Assembly: GCF_000425465.1 (NCBI RefSeq)
Contig: NZ_KE384381.1
Location: 308,929 to 372,928, forward strand
Length of the DNA: 64,000 nt
Direction: 5' to 3'
From: Flavobacterium filum DSM 17961
GTDB taxonomy: Bacteria > Bacteroidota > Bacteroidia > Flavobacteriales > Flavobacteriaceae
This document shows, piece after piece, positions 8,311 through 15,256 of the stretch (its first letter is position 1; the number at the start of each line of letters is the position of its first letter). The notes under the pieces were generated by a model. That model made no database searches. It saw only the letters and a program-made list of their open reading frames with translations, and had not been told where the DNA came from. The translations under genes were made by a program, and so were the position numbers.

Positions 8311-8353
8311 TTTGAGGTGCTGAGGAACTGAGTTTCTGAGTTGCTAAGGTTTT
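8311..8353. repeat. Tandem CTGAG-type repeat in the leuS leader
   Basis: Degenerate tandem units (GCTGAGGAACTGAG, TTTCTGAGTTGCTAAGG) occupy most of the untranslated leader between the leuS promoter and its ATG. Confidence 0.5.
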
Positions 8354-8361
8354 TTAAAGGG

Positions 8362-8391
8362 CAAATTTACGTTTATTGTACTAAACTCAAA
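8362..8391 (-). promoter_or_regulatory. leuS promoter
   Basis: Minus strand TTTG (8388-8391), 18-base spacer, TAAATTTG (8362-8369). Leader of about 48 bases, mostly repeat. Confidence 0.65.
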
Positions 8392-8458
8392 ACTTTCATC
8401 GTTATAAACTGTGGTTTAACCAATTTCTTTTTTAATTTTACGGCTTAAACTATTTTTT

Positions 8459-9334
8459 ATGGCATCATCATACGAAAAGTATCAAAGAAGACGACTCATT
8501 TCCTCCTATTTTTCAGTAGTATTAAGTGTTTTTTTAGTACTTTTTTTGTTGGGTTTATTGAGTTTATTTGTGATTAATTCCAAAAAATTATCCGATGATT
8601 TCAAGGAAGAAATTCCAATGTCGGTTTATTTTAAAGATGCTGCCAGCGATAGTATTTTGAAAGCTTTTGGTGAAAAACTAAAAGCTTCATCCTTTGTAAA
8701 AACCGATACTTTTGTATCCAAAGAAACGGCCGCTTCTAAACATAAAGATATTATTGGCGAGGATTTCATGCAGTTTTTAGGATTTAATCCGTTGCAAAAT
8801 TCATATGATATTCATCTCAAAGCCGATTTTGTTCAAGCGGATAGCATCAAAAAAATTGAACAAGATTTCAAACAAAATAAAATGATTTCTGACATCGTTT
8901 ATGATAAACATTTAGTAGATTTAGTTAACGATAATGTCAAAAAAATTACGTTTTGGATGTTAATAATTGCCGGATTTTTGGCATTAATTGCAGTGCTTTT
9001 AATCAATAGTTCCATGCGATTATCCATTTATTCTAACCGATTTATCATCAAAACCATGCAAATGGTGGGGGCGACTAAATCGTTTATTCGCAAACCTTTT
9101 ATCATGCGAAGCATCAAATTAGGAATTGTAGGTGCTTTATTGGCTATAATGGGTATTGTGGGTGTATTATTTTACATCGATAGTAATTTCCCTAAATTGG
9201 GAATTTTAGAAAACCAAATAATGATTGGTGCTGTTTTATTAGGTGTATTGGTATTGGGAATCTTAATTTCCTGGTTCAGTACTTTCTTTGCTACTCAAAA
9301 ATTCTTGAACCTTAGAACAGACGATTTATACTAA
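8459..9334 (+). CDS. ftsX: Cell division protein FtsX (permease-like)
   Basis: 291 residues with the FtsX layout: cytoplasmic N-terminus SSYEKYQRRRLISSYFSVV, first transmembrane helix (about 18-40), an extracytoplasmic domain of about 130 residues, then three helices (about 165-185, 220-240, 262-282) in the FtsX/MacB permease fold with the IKTMQMVGATKSFIRKPFI loop. FtsX works with the ATPase FtsE to regulate peptidoglycan hydrolases at the septum; ftsE is not adjacent, which is usual in Bacteroidota. Followed after 4 bases by the DUF3098 gene, then uppP and truB, a grouping common in this phylum. Confidence 0.92.
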   Translation: MASSYEKYQRRRLISSYFSVVLSVFLVLFLLGLLSLFVINSKKLSDDFKEEIPMSVYFKDAASDSILKAFGEKLKASSFVKTDTFVSKETAASKHKDIIGEDFMQFLGFNPLQNSYDIHLKADFVQADSIKKIEQDFKQNKMISDIVYDKHLVDLVNDNVKKITFWMLIIAGFLALIAVLLINSSMRLSIYSNRFIIKTMQMVGATKSFIRKPFIMRSIKLGIVGALLAIMGIVGVLFYIDSNFPKLGILENQIMIGAVLLGVLVLGILISWFSTFFATQKFLNLRTDDLY

Positions 9335-9338
9335 AAAT

Positions 9339-9584
9339 ATGAGCAATAAGAACGAACAAAAACAGGAATTTCTGTTTGAAAAAGTAAATTATAAAATTCT
9401 ATTAATTGGTATTGCCATTATTACCTTAGGTTTTATTTTGATGAGTGGTGGCGGTAGTGATGACCCAAAAGTTTTTAGTGAAGCGATTTTTGATGCTAGA
9501 AGAATAAAAGTAGCACCAACAGTAGTTTTGGCCGGATTTGGCGTAGTGATTTATGCTATTTTGAAAAACCCTAAAAAGGATTAA
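9339..9584 (+). CDS. DUF3098 family small membrane protein
   Basis: 81 residues, N-terminal polar segment then two transmembrane helices (about 18-36 and 58-75) separated by GGGSDDPKVFSEAIFDARRI, which matches the DUF3098 signature DPxxFxExIFxxRRI. It starts 4 bases after ftsX and is surely co-transcribed; in Bacteroidota this family regularly accompanies ftsX, so a role in FtsX function is a reasonable inference but no activity is known. Confidence 0.85.
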   Translation: MSNKNEQKQEFLFEKVNYKILLIGIAIITLGFILMSGGGSDDPKVFSEAIFDARRIKVAPTVVLAGFGVVIYAILKNPKKD

Positions 9585-9585
9585 C

Positions 9586-9652
9586 AGATTTTTAGATTAT
9601 TAGATTTTAGATAATCTGATAATCCAACAATCTTACAATCTAACAATCTACT
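9586..9652. repeat. Tandem/inverted AGATT-type repeat between DUF3098 gene and uppP
   Basis: Units TAGATTATTAGATT on the left face AATCTTACAATCTAACAATCTA on the right, able to form an imperfect long hairpin within the ftsX-truB operon spacer. Confidence 0.55.
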
Positions 9653-9656
9653 TCCA

Positions 9657-10460
9657 ATGGATTTATTACACGCAATACTTATCGCCATAATTGAAGGTTT
9701 AACCGAATATCTTCCGGTTTCTTCAACGGCTCACATGATTTTTACGAGTTCCTTTTTTGGGATTCAAGAAGATGATTTTGTCAAATTATTTCAAGTTTCC
9801 ATTCAATTTGGAGCCATTTTAGCTGTTGTCTTTTTGTATTGGCGAAAGTTTTTTAACTTCTCTAAATTTAATTTTTATATCAAGTTGGCCGCAGCAGTGG
9901 TTCCGGCATTGGTTTTAGGAAAATTATTTGATGACAAAATAGATGCGGTTTTAGGAAATCCAATTCCGATTGCGATAGTTTTAATTTTAGGAGGTATCGT
10001 TTTACTTTTTATCGATAAAAAATTCCAAAATCCTACAGTTGTAACCGAAGAAGAAATTACCCTCAAGAAAGCGGTAACTATTGGTTTTTGGCAATGTTTA
10101 GCCATGATGCCAGGCACCAGTAGAAGTGCCGCTTCAATTATTGGTGGCATGCAACAAGGTTTAACGCGTGCTGTGGCAGCTGAGTTTTCCTTTTTCTTAG
10201 CCGTTCCAACCATGTTGGCCGTAACCGTTTATTCCTTATTCTTAAAAACGTACGAAGTAAGTCAACTTAAAGGATACGAACTCCTTTTAGAAGGGAATAA
10301 TTTCAAATTCTTTTTAATTGGAAATGCCATTGCGTTTGTGGTAGCTGTTTTGGCTATCAAATTGTTTATTGAAGTCATCAAAAAATACGGTTTTAAACCG
10401 TGGGGCTATTATCGTATTATAGTAGGTGTGCTTTTATTGATTTATTTTTCTGTAAACTAA
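9657..10460 (+). CDS. uppP: Undecaprenyl-diphosphatase (BacA/UppP)
   Basis: 267 residues, about eight membrane helices. Both BacA signature regions are present: EGLTEYLPVSSTAHM at residues 13-27, with the catalytic Glu pair E13/E17, and PGTSRSAASIIGGM around residue 155. The enzyme recycles the lipid carrier C55-PP to C55-P for peptidoglycan and O-antigen synthesis and confers some bacitracin resistance. Its stop TAA shares an A with the ATG of truB (TAATG), indicating translational coupling. Confidence 0.96.
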   Translation: MDLLHAILIAIIEGLTEYLPVSSTAHMIFTSSFFGIQEDDFVKLFQVSIQFGAILAVVFLYWRKFFNFSKFNFYIKLAAAVVPALVLGKLFDDKIDAVLGNPIPIAIVLILGGIVLLFIDKKFQNPTVVTEEEITLKKAVTIGFWQCLAMMPGTSRSAASIIGGMQQGLTRAVAAEFSFFLAVPTMLAVTVYSLFLKTYEVSQLKGYELLLEGNNFKFFLIGNAIAFVVAVLAIKLFIEVIKKYGFKPWGYYRIIVGVLLLIYFSVN

Positions 10461-11161
10461 TGACCAAAACACCCGAAGAAATTTTAGAAGGACAAGTGCT
10501 TTTGATTGACAAACCCTTAAAATGGTCGTCTTTTCAAGCAGTGAATAAACTCAAGTATGCTTTGATTCGAAATTTAGGTCTTTCTAAAAAATTTAAAATT
10601 GGTCATGCGGGAACACTCGATCCTTTGGCTACGGGTTTATTAATTGTTTGTACCGGAAAATTCACCAAACGCATCACCGAAATTCAAGGTCAAGCCAAAG
10701 AATATACCGGAACTTTTAAACTTGGTGCCACTACTCCATCTTATGATTTAGAAACTGAAATTGATGAAAATTTTTCAATTGATCATATTAACGAATCTTT
10801 AATCTATCAAATTTTGCCACAATTTATTGGCGAAATTGACCAAAAACCACCAGTTTTTTCAGCCATCAAAAAAGACGGTATTCGCATGTATGAACACGCT
10901 CGTGCCGGTGCTGAAGTAGAAATGCAAAGCCGAAAAACAACCATTCACGAATTTGAAATTACAAGAATAGCCTTGCCCGAAGTTGATTTTAGAGTAGTTT
11001 GCAGCAAAGGAACTTACATTCGTTCGTTGGCTCATGATTTTGGAAAAGCTCTAAATTCCGGTGCTCATTTAACAGTTTTACGACGTACAAAAATTGGTGA
11101 TTATTCGGTTGAAAATGCTGTTTCACCGGAGAATTTTGAATCCAATTTATTGAAAAAATAA
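10460..11161 (+). CDS. truB: tRNA pseudouridine(55) synthase TruB
   Basis: 233 residues. The motif GHAGTLDPLATGLL contains the catalytic Asp (D54), and CSKGTYIRSLAHDFG is the second TruB signature. The enzyme forms pseudouridine 55 in the T loop of most tRNAs. A start at 10460, overlapping the uppP stop by one base, gives the family N-terminus EGQVLLIDKPLKWSSF; an in-frame start at 10400 would add 20 residues inside uppP and is rejected. Confidence 0.95.
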   Translation: MTKTPEEILEGQVLLIDKPLKWSSFQAVNKLKYALIRNLGLSKKFKIGHAGTLDPLATGLLIVCTGKFTKRITEIQGQAKEYTGTFKLGATTPSYDLETEIDENFSIDHINESLIYQILPQFIGEIDQKPPVFSAIKKDGIRMYEHARAGAEVEMQSRKTTIHEFEITRIALPEVDFRVVCSKGTYIRSLAHDFGKALNSGAHLTVLRRTKIGDYSVENAVSPENFESNLLKK

Positions 11162-11204
11162 AAACCATTATTTTTTTCGTATCTTTACTATTCAATTAAT
11201 AGCC

Positions 11205-11369
11205 ATGAAAACATCAAAAGATAAATCTAAAAACTTAGCAACTCCAGGCAAACCAATGTCGCAGGAAGAATTTGTTTCGCTTATTAAAGAAGCGGAAGAG
11301 GGTGAATTTATGACTTTAGAAGAATCTAAACGAAAATTTAACGAATGGAGATTACAAAGAAAAAAGTAA
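11205..11369 (+). CDS. Small antitoxin of a ParD/RelB-like toxin-antitoxin pair
   Basis: 54 residues starting MKTSKDKSKNLATPGKPMS. Highly charged, with the short helical core SQEEFVSLIKEAEEGEF and MTLEESKRKFNEW, a pattern I associate with small Bacteroidota antitoxins paired with ParE/RelE toxins. Its 3' end overlaps the toxin gene by 25 bases in another frame. Family identity rests mainly on context: a short acidic/basic protein directly before and overlapping a ParE-like toxin. Confidence 0.72.
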   Translation: MKTSKDKSKNLATPGKPMSQEEFVSLIKEAEEGEFMTLEESKRKFNEWRLQRKK

Positions 11370-11680
11370 TTACTTCCACTCCGTTTGACACTATAGATTT
11401 ACTTGATATTTACGAATATGGAGAAGCTACTTTTGGTCAAAAATTAGCTGAAAGTTTTATTGATGAAATTTATCGATTACTTGACAACCTCGAAACCCAA
11501 TACCTACTTCATCCCGAATGTCGTCATTTGGAAACCAATACCAAAATTTACCGAAATATCATTTTAGGTTCTTATTTGATAATCTATCGCATTCGAGCAA
11601 ACAAAATTGAAGTGTTACGAGCTTTTCACGGAAGTCGTTCGCCAAAAATCATCAAACAAGTTAGAAAAATAAAACCATGA
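11345..11680 (+). CDS. ParE/RelE-like type II toxin
   Basis: 111 residues. Contains the RelE/ParE fold landmarks: N-terminal strand KKVITSTPFDTIDLLDIYEYGE, helix pair AESFIDEIYRLLDNLET, HPECRHL, IYRNIILGSYLIIYRI and C-terminal EVLRAFHGSRSPKII. ParE members poison gyrase and RelE members cleave mRNA on ribosomes; the class cannot be decided here. Starts inside the antitoxin gene and its stop overlaps the next ATG by 4 bases (ATGA at 11677-11680), so three genes are translationally chained. Confidence 0.85.
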   Translation: MEITKKKVITSTPFDTIDLLDIYEYGEATFGQKLAESFIDEIYRLLDNLETQYLLHPECRHLETNTKIYRNIILGSYLIIYRIRANKIEVLRAFHGSRSPKIIKQVRKIKP

Positions 11681-12300
11681 TTCGCAATTTACTTTCCTCT
11701 GTTTTTCTTCTAGTTACTTTTTTTGTTTTTGGACAATCAACTAAATTAAAAACCGGCGATTTATTATTTCAAAAAATGAATTGTGGCGAATTGTGTGATG
11801 CTATTCATGCCGTAACCAAAGGTTTTGATGGCAATGATTTTAGTCATTTAGGCTTAGTTGTTATCGAAAATGATTCTATTTTCATCATCGAAGCAGCCGG
11901 AAATGCCGTTCGAAAAGTAACGCTGGAACAATTCTCAAAAAACACACAAACCACGATGTTTATTGGAAGAGTAAAATCGAAATACAAAAAACTTATTCCA
12001 AAAGTGATTTCGTTTTCCAAACAGCAAATCGGAATTCCGTATGACGATGATTATCTATACGATAACGGAAAATATTATTGTTCCGAGTTGATTTATGATG
12101 CTTTTTTAAATGCTTACGGCGAACCTTTTTTTGAATTACAACCGATGACTTTCAAACAACCTGAATCGAAAGAATTTTTTCCGGCTTGGGTAGAATATTA
12201 TCAAAACCAAAAAATAGAAATTCCGGAGGGTGAACTAGGTTGCAACCCTGGGGGAATTTCTACTTCTGACAAAATTAAAATAATTGGTAAGTTAAACTAA
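11677..12300 (+). CDS. Secreted YiiX/YebB-like NlpC/P60 cysteine hydrolase
   Basis: 207 residues. Signal peptide to residue 20 (FFVFGQ), then GDLLFQ, NDFSHLGLVV with putative catalytic His57, and GKYYCSELIYDAF with putative nucleophile Cys135: the circularly permuted papain-like arrangement (His before Cys) of the YiiX/YebB family. Substrate is unknown; members are thought to hydrolyse lipid or peptide amide bonds in the envelope. Unexpectedly it overlaps the toxin gene by 4 bases and so shares its transcript. Its 3' end overlaps the convergent thioredoxin-like gene by 9 bases. Confidence 0.82.
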   Translation: MIRNLLSSVFLLVTFFVFGQSTKLKTGDLLFQKMNCGELCDAIHAVTKGFDGNDFSHLGLVVIENDSIFIIEAAGNAVRKVTLEQFSKNTQTTMFIGRVKSKYKKLIPKVISFSKQQIGIPYDDDYLYDNGKYYCSELIYDAFLNAYGEPFFELQPMTFKQPESKEFFPAWVEYYQNQKIEIPEGELGCNPGGISTSDKIKIIGKLN

Positions 12301-12906
12301 TTGCTTTTCAACTTTTTCAACCAAAGCCATAATTTCATTTTGCGTACTTACGCCTTTATCATGCAAATACCACTTTTGCAATTCGGTTTTAGCCGTTTCA
12401 TCTACAACACCATATTGAGCTTTGTAGTCTAAAATTAAATTTTTAGCTCCTTCCGGTCGAGGTCCCCAATCGCTCAGAACCGTTAAGGTTTCGGCATCCA
12501 AAATCAATAATTTCGGGATGGCTTTCCCGCCATTGGTTAAAAACTGATTCATCAATGCTTCGTTTTCATCACGCAATACAATTCTAAAATCAATTTTTTC
12601 TGAAAGTTCTGCCATTTTGTGGATAATGGGCACCAATTGAGCAGCATCGCCACACCATCCTTCAGAAATCACCAACCAAATGTAATGAGATTGTAAATTT
12701 TGTAATGATTGTGTAACTTCATTTGTTATTTGAATGGTTTTCTCCAAACGATTCATTCGAACTTCATTCAGTTCGCTATATTTAGTTAAGGCTTCCGATT
12801 GCTCATTTCCTGTTGATTTGCCTTCTTTCAATAAATCGGTAACTTGCTTACGATAATCAGCATAAGTAAAACTATTTGCTAAACTATTTTTAATAATCTC
12901 TTGCAT
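12292..12906 (-). CDS. Thioredoxin-like protein with a single active-site Cys
   Basis: 204 residues from ATG at 12906 (a longer TTG-initiated reading at 12927 overlaps the promoter). The C-terminal two thirds resemble the Thioredoxin_9 family: WLVISEGWCGDAAQLVPII, with Cys85 but Ala where the second Cys of CxxC would be, and the cis-Pro loop GGKAIPKLLIL. Lacks a signal peptide, so cytoplasmic. With one Cys it cannot do classical dithiol exchange; reductase, peroxidase-partner or structural roles are possible. Preceded by TACTTTTG at 12925-12932. Confidence 0.8.
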   Translation of the reverse strand: MQEIIKNSLANSFTYADYRKQVTDLLKEGKSTGNEQSEALTKYSELNEVRMNRLEKTIQITNEVTQSLQNLQSHYIWLVISEGWCGDAAQLVPIIHKMAELSEKIDFRIVLRDENEALMNQFLTNGGKAIPKLLILDAETLTVLSDWGPRPEGAKNLILDYKAQYGVVDETAKTELQKWYLHDKGVSTQNEIMALVEKVEKQLV

Positions 12907-12924
12907 GATTTTTAATTTACGGTA

Positions 12925-12932
12925 CAAAAGTA
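12925..12932 (-). promoter_or_regulatory. Putative -7 element for the thioredoxin-like gene
   Basis: Minus-strand TACTTTTG ending 18 bases before the ATG; excludes the TTG start at 12927. Confidence 0.5.
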
Positions 12933-12985
12933 AAATTTATTTTGCTTTCCGTTCGTAACATTCATCACATTTGAATGAAATAGCG

Positions 12986-12993
12986 TACTTTTG
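12986..12993 (+). promoter_or_regulatory. Putative -7 element for the patatin gene
   Basis: TACTTTTG 11 bases before the ATG at 13005, divergent from the thioredoxin-like promoter. Confidence 0.5.
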
Positions 12994-13004
12994 AAAGAAT
13001 CAAT

Positions 13005-13799
13005 ATGGAGATTAATACAAAAAACATCGGTTTAGTTTTATCCGGCGGTGGTTCAAAAGGATTAGCCCACGCCGGTGTATTGCAATTTTTGGAAGAACAA
13101 AACATAAAGCCTAATCAAATTGCCGGTACAAGTGCCGGTTCTATTGTGGCTGCTTTGTATAGTTTTGGTATGAAACCGGATGAAATATTGAATTTTTTCC
13201 AATCGATTTATTTTTTTCATTGGAAGCATTTCACTTTTTCAAAAGCCGGAATTATTGACAGTGAATCATTTAAAAAATATTTTTACGATATTTTTGGTGA
13301 TAGATTAATTGGTGATTTAAAAATTCCTATTCATATCACAGCTACTGATTTGGTAAAAGGCAAATTAAAAATATTTGATTTGAACACCAAAATAGTTGAT
13401 GCGATTTTGGCTTCGAGTGCTTTTCCGGGAATTATTTCACCCTATCAAATTGAGGGTAATTTATATAGTGATGGTGGAATTTTGAATCATTTTCCCATTG
13501 ACATTTTACAAGGAAGATGTGACCGTATCATTGGCGTTTATGTAAGTCCGATTCAAAAAATTGAAGCCAAAGATTTGAATTCGATTAAAGCGGTTACTTC
13601 AAGAGCTTTTGATTTATTGACCGCGAATACTACTATGCAAAAATTTACCTTATGTGATTGGGTGATAGAACCTGAAGAATTATCAAATTTTGGCACTTTT
13701 GAAACCAATAAAGCTAAAATGGAAATCATTTTTAACCATGGATATGAAGCGGCCAAAAAAACATTTCCCGAATTTCAATCGGTCATCGAAAATCGGTAA
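13005..13799 (+). CDS. Patatin-like phospholipase
   Basis: 264 residues, one patatin domain. Oxyanion-hole glycines GGGSKGLAHAG (14-24), nucleophile elbow GTSAGS with Ser43, and the catalytic Asp in SDGGILNHFP about residue 155 form the Ser-Asp dyad. No signal peptide or membrane segment, so probably cytosolic or secreted by another route. Relatives hydrolyse phospholipid acyl chains. Single-gene unit, since pyrH has its own promoter. Confidence 0.92.
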   Translation: MEINTKNIGLVLSGGGSKGLAHAGVLQFLEEQNIKPNQIAGTSAGSIVAALYSFGMKPDEILNFFQSIYFFHWKHFTFSKAGIIDSESFKKYFYDIFGDRLIGDLKIPIHITATDLVKGKLKIFDLNTKIVDAILASSAFPGIISPYQIEGNLYSDGGILNHFPIDILQGRCDRIIGVYVSPIQKIEAKDLNSIKAVTSRAFDLLTANTTMQKFTLCDWVIEPEELSNFGTFETNKAKMEIIFNHGYEAAKKTFPEFQSVIENR

Positions 13800-13838
13800 A
13801 CAACTCTGATTTTTATGTGGTCAAAATCAATATTTCTT

Positions 13839-13846
13839 TATATTTG
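13839..13846 (+). promoter_or_regulatory. Putative pyrH -7 element
   Basis: TATATTTG 20 bases before the pyrH ATG. Confidence 0.5.
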
Positions 13847-13866
13847 CACCACAAAAAAACAATTCG

Positions 13867-14574
13867 ATGAAATATAAAAGAATACTTCTAAAATTAAGTG
13901 GTGAAGCGTTGATGGGTGAAAGACAGTATGGAATTGACCCGAAAAGACTGGCAGAATATGCTCAAGAAATCAAACAAATTCACGATTTAGGAGTGGAAAT
14001 TGCCATCGTTATTGGTGGTGGAAATATATTTAGAGGTGTAGCCGGAGCAAGTAACGGAATGGACAGAGTGCAAGGTGATTATATGGGAATGTTAGCTACC
14101 GTAATCAACGGAATGGCGTTACAAGGAGCCTTGGAAGAAGCTGGAATGTTGACTCGTTTGCAAACTGCTTTAAAAATTGAAGCGATTGCAGAACCTTATA
14201 TCAAGAGAAGAGCGGTTCGCCATTTAGAAAAAGGTAGAATTGTTATTTTTGGTGCGGGAACAGGGAATCCATACTTTACAACTGATACTGCAGCGGTTTT
14301 AAGAGGAGTTGAAGTGGGTGCTGATGTCATTTTAAAAGGAACCCGAGTTGACGGTGTGTACAATGCTGATCCGGAAAAAAACAAAGATGCTGTTAAATTC
14401 GATTATATTTCGTTTGAAGAAGTGTTGAGCAAAGGTTTAAATGTAATGGATACCACCGCATTTACATTAAGTCAAGAAAATAAATTACCTATTATTGTGT
14501 TTGATATGAATAAAGAAGGTAACTTGCTTAAAGTTTGCAACGGAGAAACCATTGGTACTACCGTTACGATTTAA
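13867..14574 (+). CDS. pyrH: UMP kinase
   Basis: 235 residues, the usual length. [14 protein letters not shown] at the N-terminus, [11 protein letters not shown] (phosphate/ATP loop), [13 protein letters not shown] and [14 protein letters not shown] are the hallmarks of bacterial hexameric UMP kinase of the amino-acid-kinase family, which phosphorylates UMP to UDP for pyrimidine nucleotide supply. It lies 47 bases before frr, the very common pyrH-frr pair. Confidence 0.97.
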   Translation: MKYKRILLKLSGEALMGERQYGIDPKRLAEYAQEIKQIHDLGVEIAIVIGGGNIFRGVAGASNGMDRVQGDYMGMLATVINGMALQGALEEAGMLTRLQTALKIEAIAEPYIKRRAVRHLEKGRIVIFGAGTGNPYFTTDTAAVLRGVEVGADVILKGTRVDGVYNADPEKNKDAVKFDYISFEEVLSKGLNVMDTTAFTLSQENKLPIIVFDMNKEGNLLKVCNGETIGTTVTI

Positions 14575-14621
14575 TTTGACTTTATTTTTGAATAATTGAT
14601 TACGTTTTAAAAAATACTATC

Positions 14622-15185
14622 ATGACAGAAGAAATAGATTTTATCATTGATACTGCAAAAGAACACATGAATGGTTCGATTGCTCATTTAGAAAAAGAAT
14701 TTTTAAATATACGTGCCGGAAAAGCTACCCCACAAATGTTGGGTGGAGTTTTTGTTGATTATTATGGTTCGCAAACACCACTTTCGCAAGTAGCCAATAT
14801 CAATGTGCCGGATGCTAGAACCATCACGGTTACACCTTGGGAAAAAAGCATGTTGCATCCTATTGAAAAAGCTATTATGATTGCCAATTTAGGCTTTAAC
14901 CCTATGAATAATGGTGATAACATCATCATTTCAGTACCGCCATTAACGGAAGAACGCCGCAGAGATTTGGTAAAACAAGCCAAATCTGAAGCAGAGGATG
15001 CTAAAATCGGGATCAGAAATGCTAGAAAAGATGCCAATACCGATATTAAAAAAGAAGAAAAAAACGGTACTTCGGAAGACATTTGTAAATCTGCCGAAGA
15101 AACCATTCAAAAACTAACTGATACATTCATCAAAAAAATAGATGATATTTTAGCTGTCAAAGAAGCAGAAATCATGAAAGTATAA
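14622..15185 (+). CDS. frr: Ribosome recycling factor
   Basis: 187 residues, full length. Contains IRAGKATPQML, TITVTPWEKSMLHPIEKAI, PPLTEERRRDLVKQAK and the C-terminal helix KKIDDILAVKEAEIMKV. Splits post-termination ribosomes together with EF-G. Downstream of pyrH and closed by a strong terminator, so the two form a bicistronic unit. Confidence 0.97.
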   Translation: MTEEIDFIIDTAKEHMNGSIAHLEKEFLNIRAGKATPQMLGGVFVDYYGSQTPLSQVANINVPDARTITVTPWEKSMLHPIEKAIMIANLGFNPMNNGDNIIISVPPLTEERRRDLVKQAKSEAEDAKIGIRNARKDANTDIKKEEKNGTSEDICKSAEETIQKLTDTFIKKIDDILAVKEAEIMKV

Positions 15186-15189
15186 ATCG

Positions 15190-15216
15190 AAATCCACTTT
15201 AAAAGTGGATTTTTTG
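15190..15216 (+). terminator. pyrH-frr terminator
   Basis: Stem AAATCCACT / AGTGGATTT with a short AT loop, followed by a T-run; starts 4 bases after the frr stop. Confidence 0.85.
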
Positions 15217-15227
15217 CTTTTATAAAG

Positions 15228-15235
15228 TACCTTTG
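15228..15235 (+). promoter_or_regulatory. Putative -7 element for the DUF5686 gene
   Basis: TACCTTTG 21 bases before the ATG at 15257; makes the in-frame start at 15233 unlikely. Confidence 0.5.
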
Positions 15236-15256
15236 TTATCCGCATTATTTAAAAAC

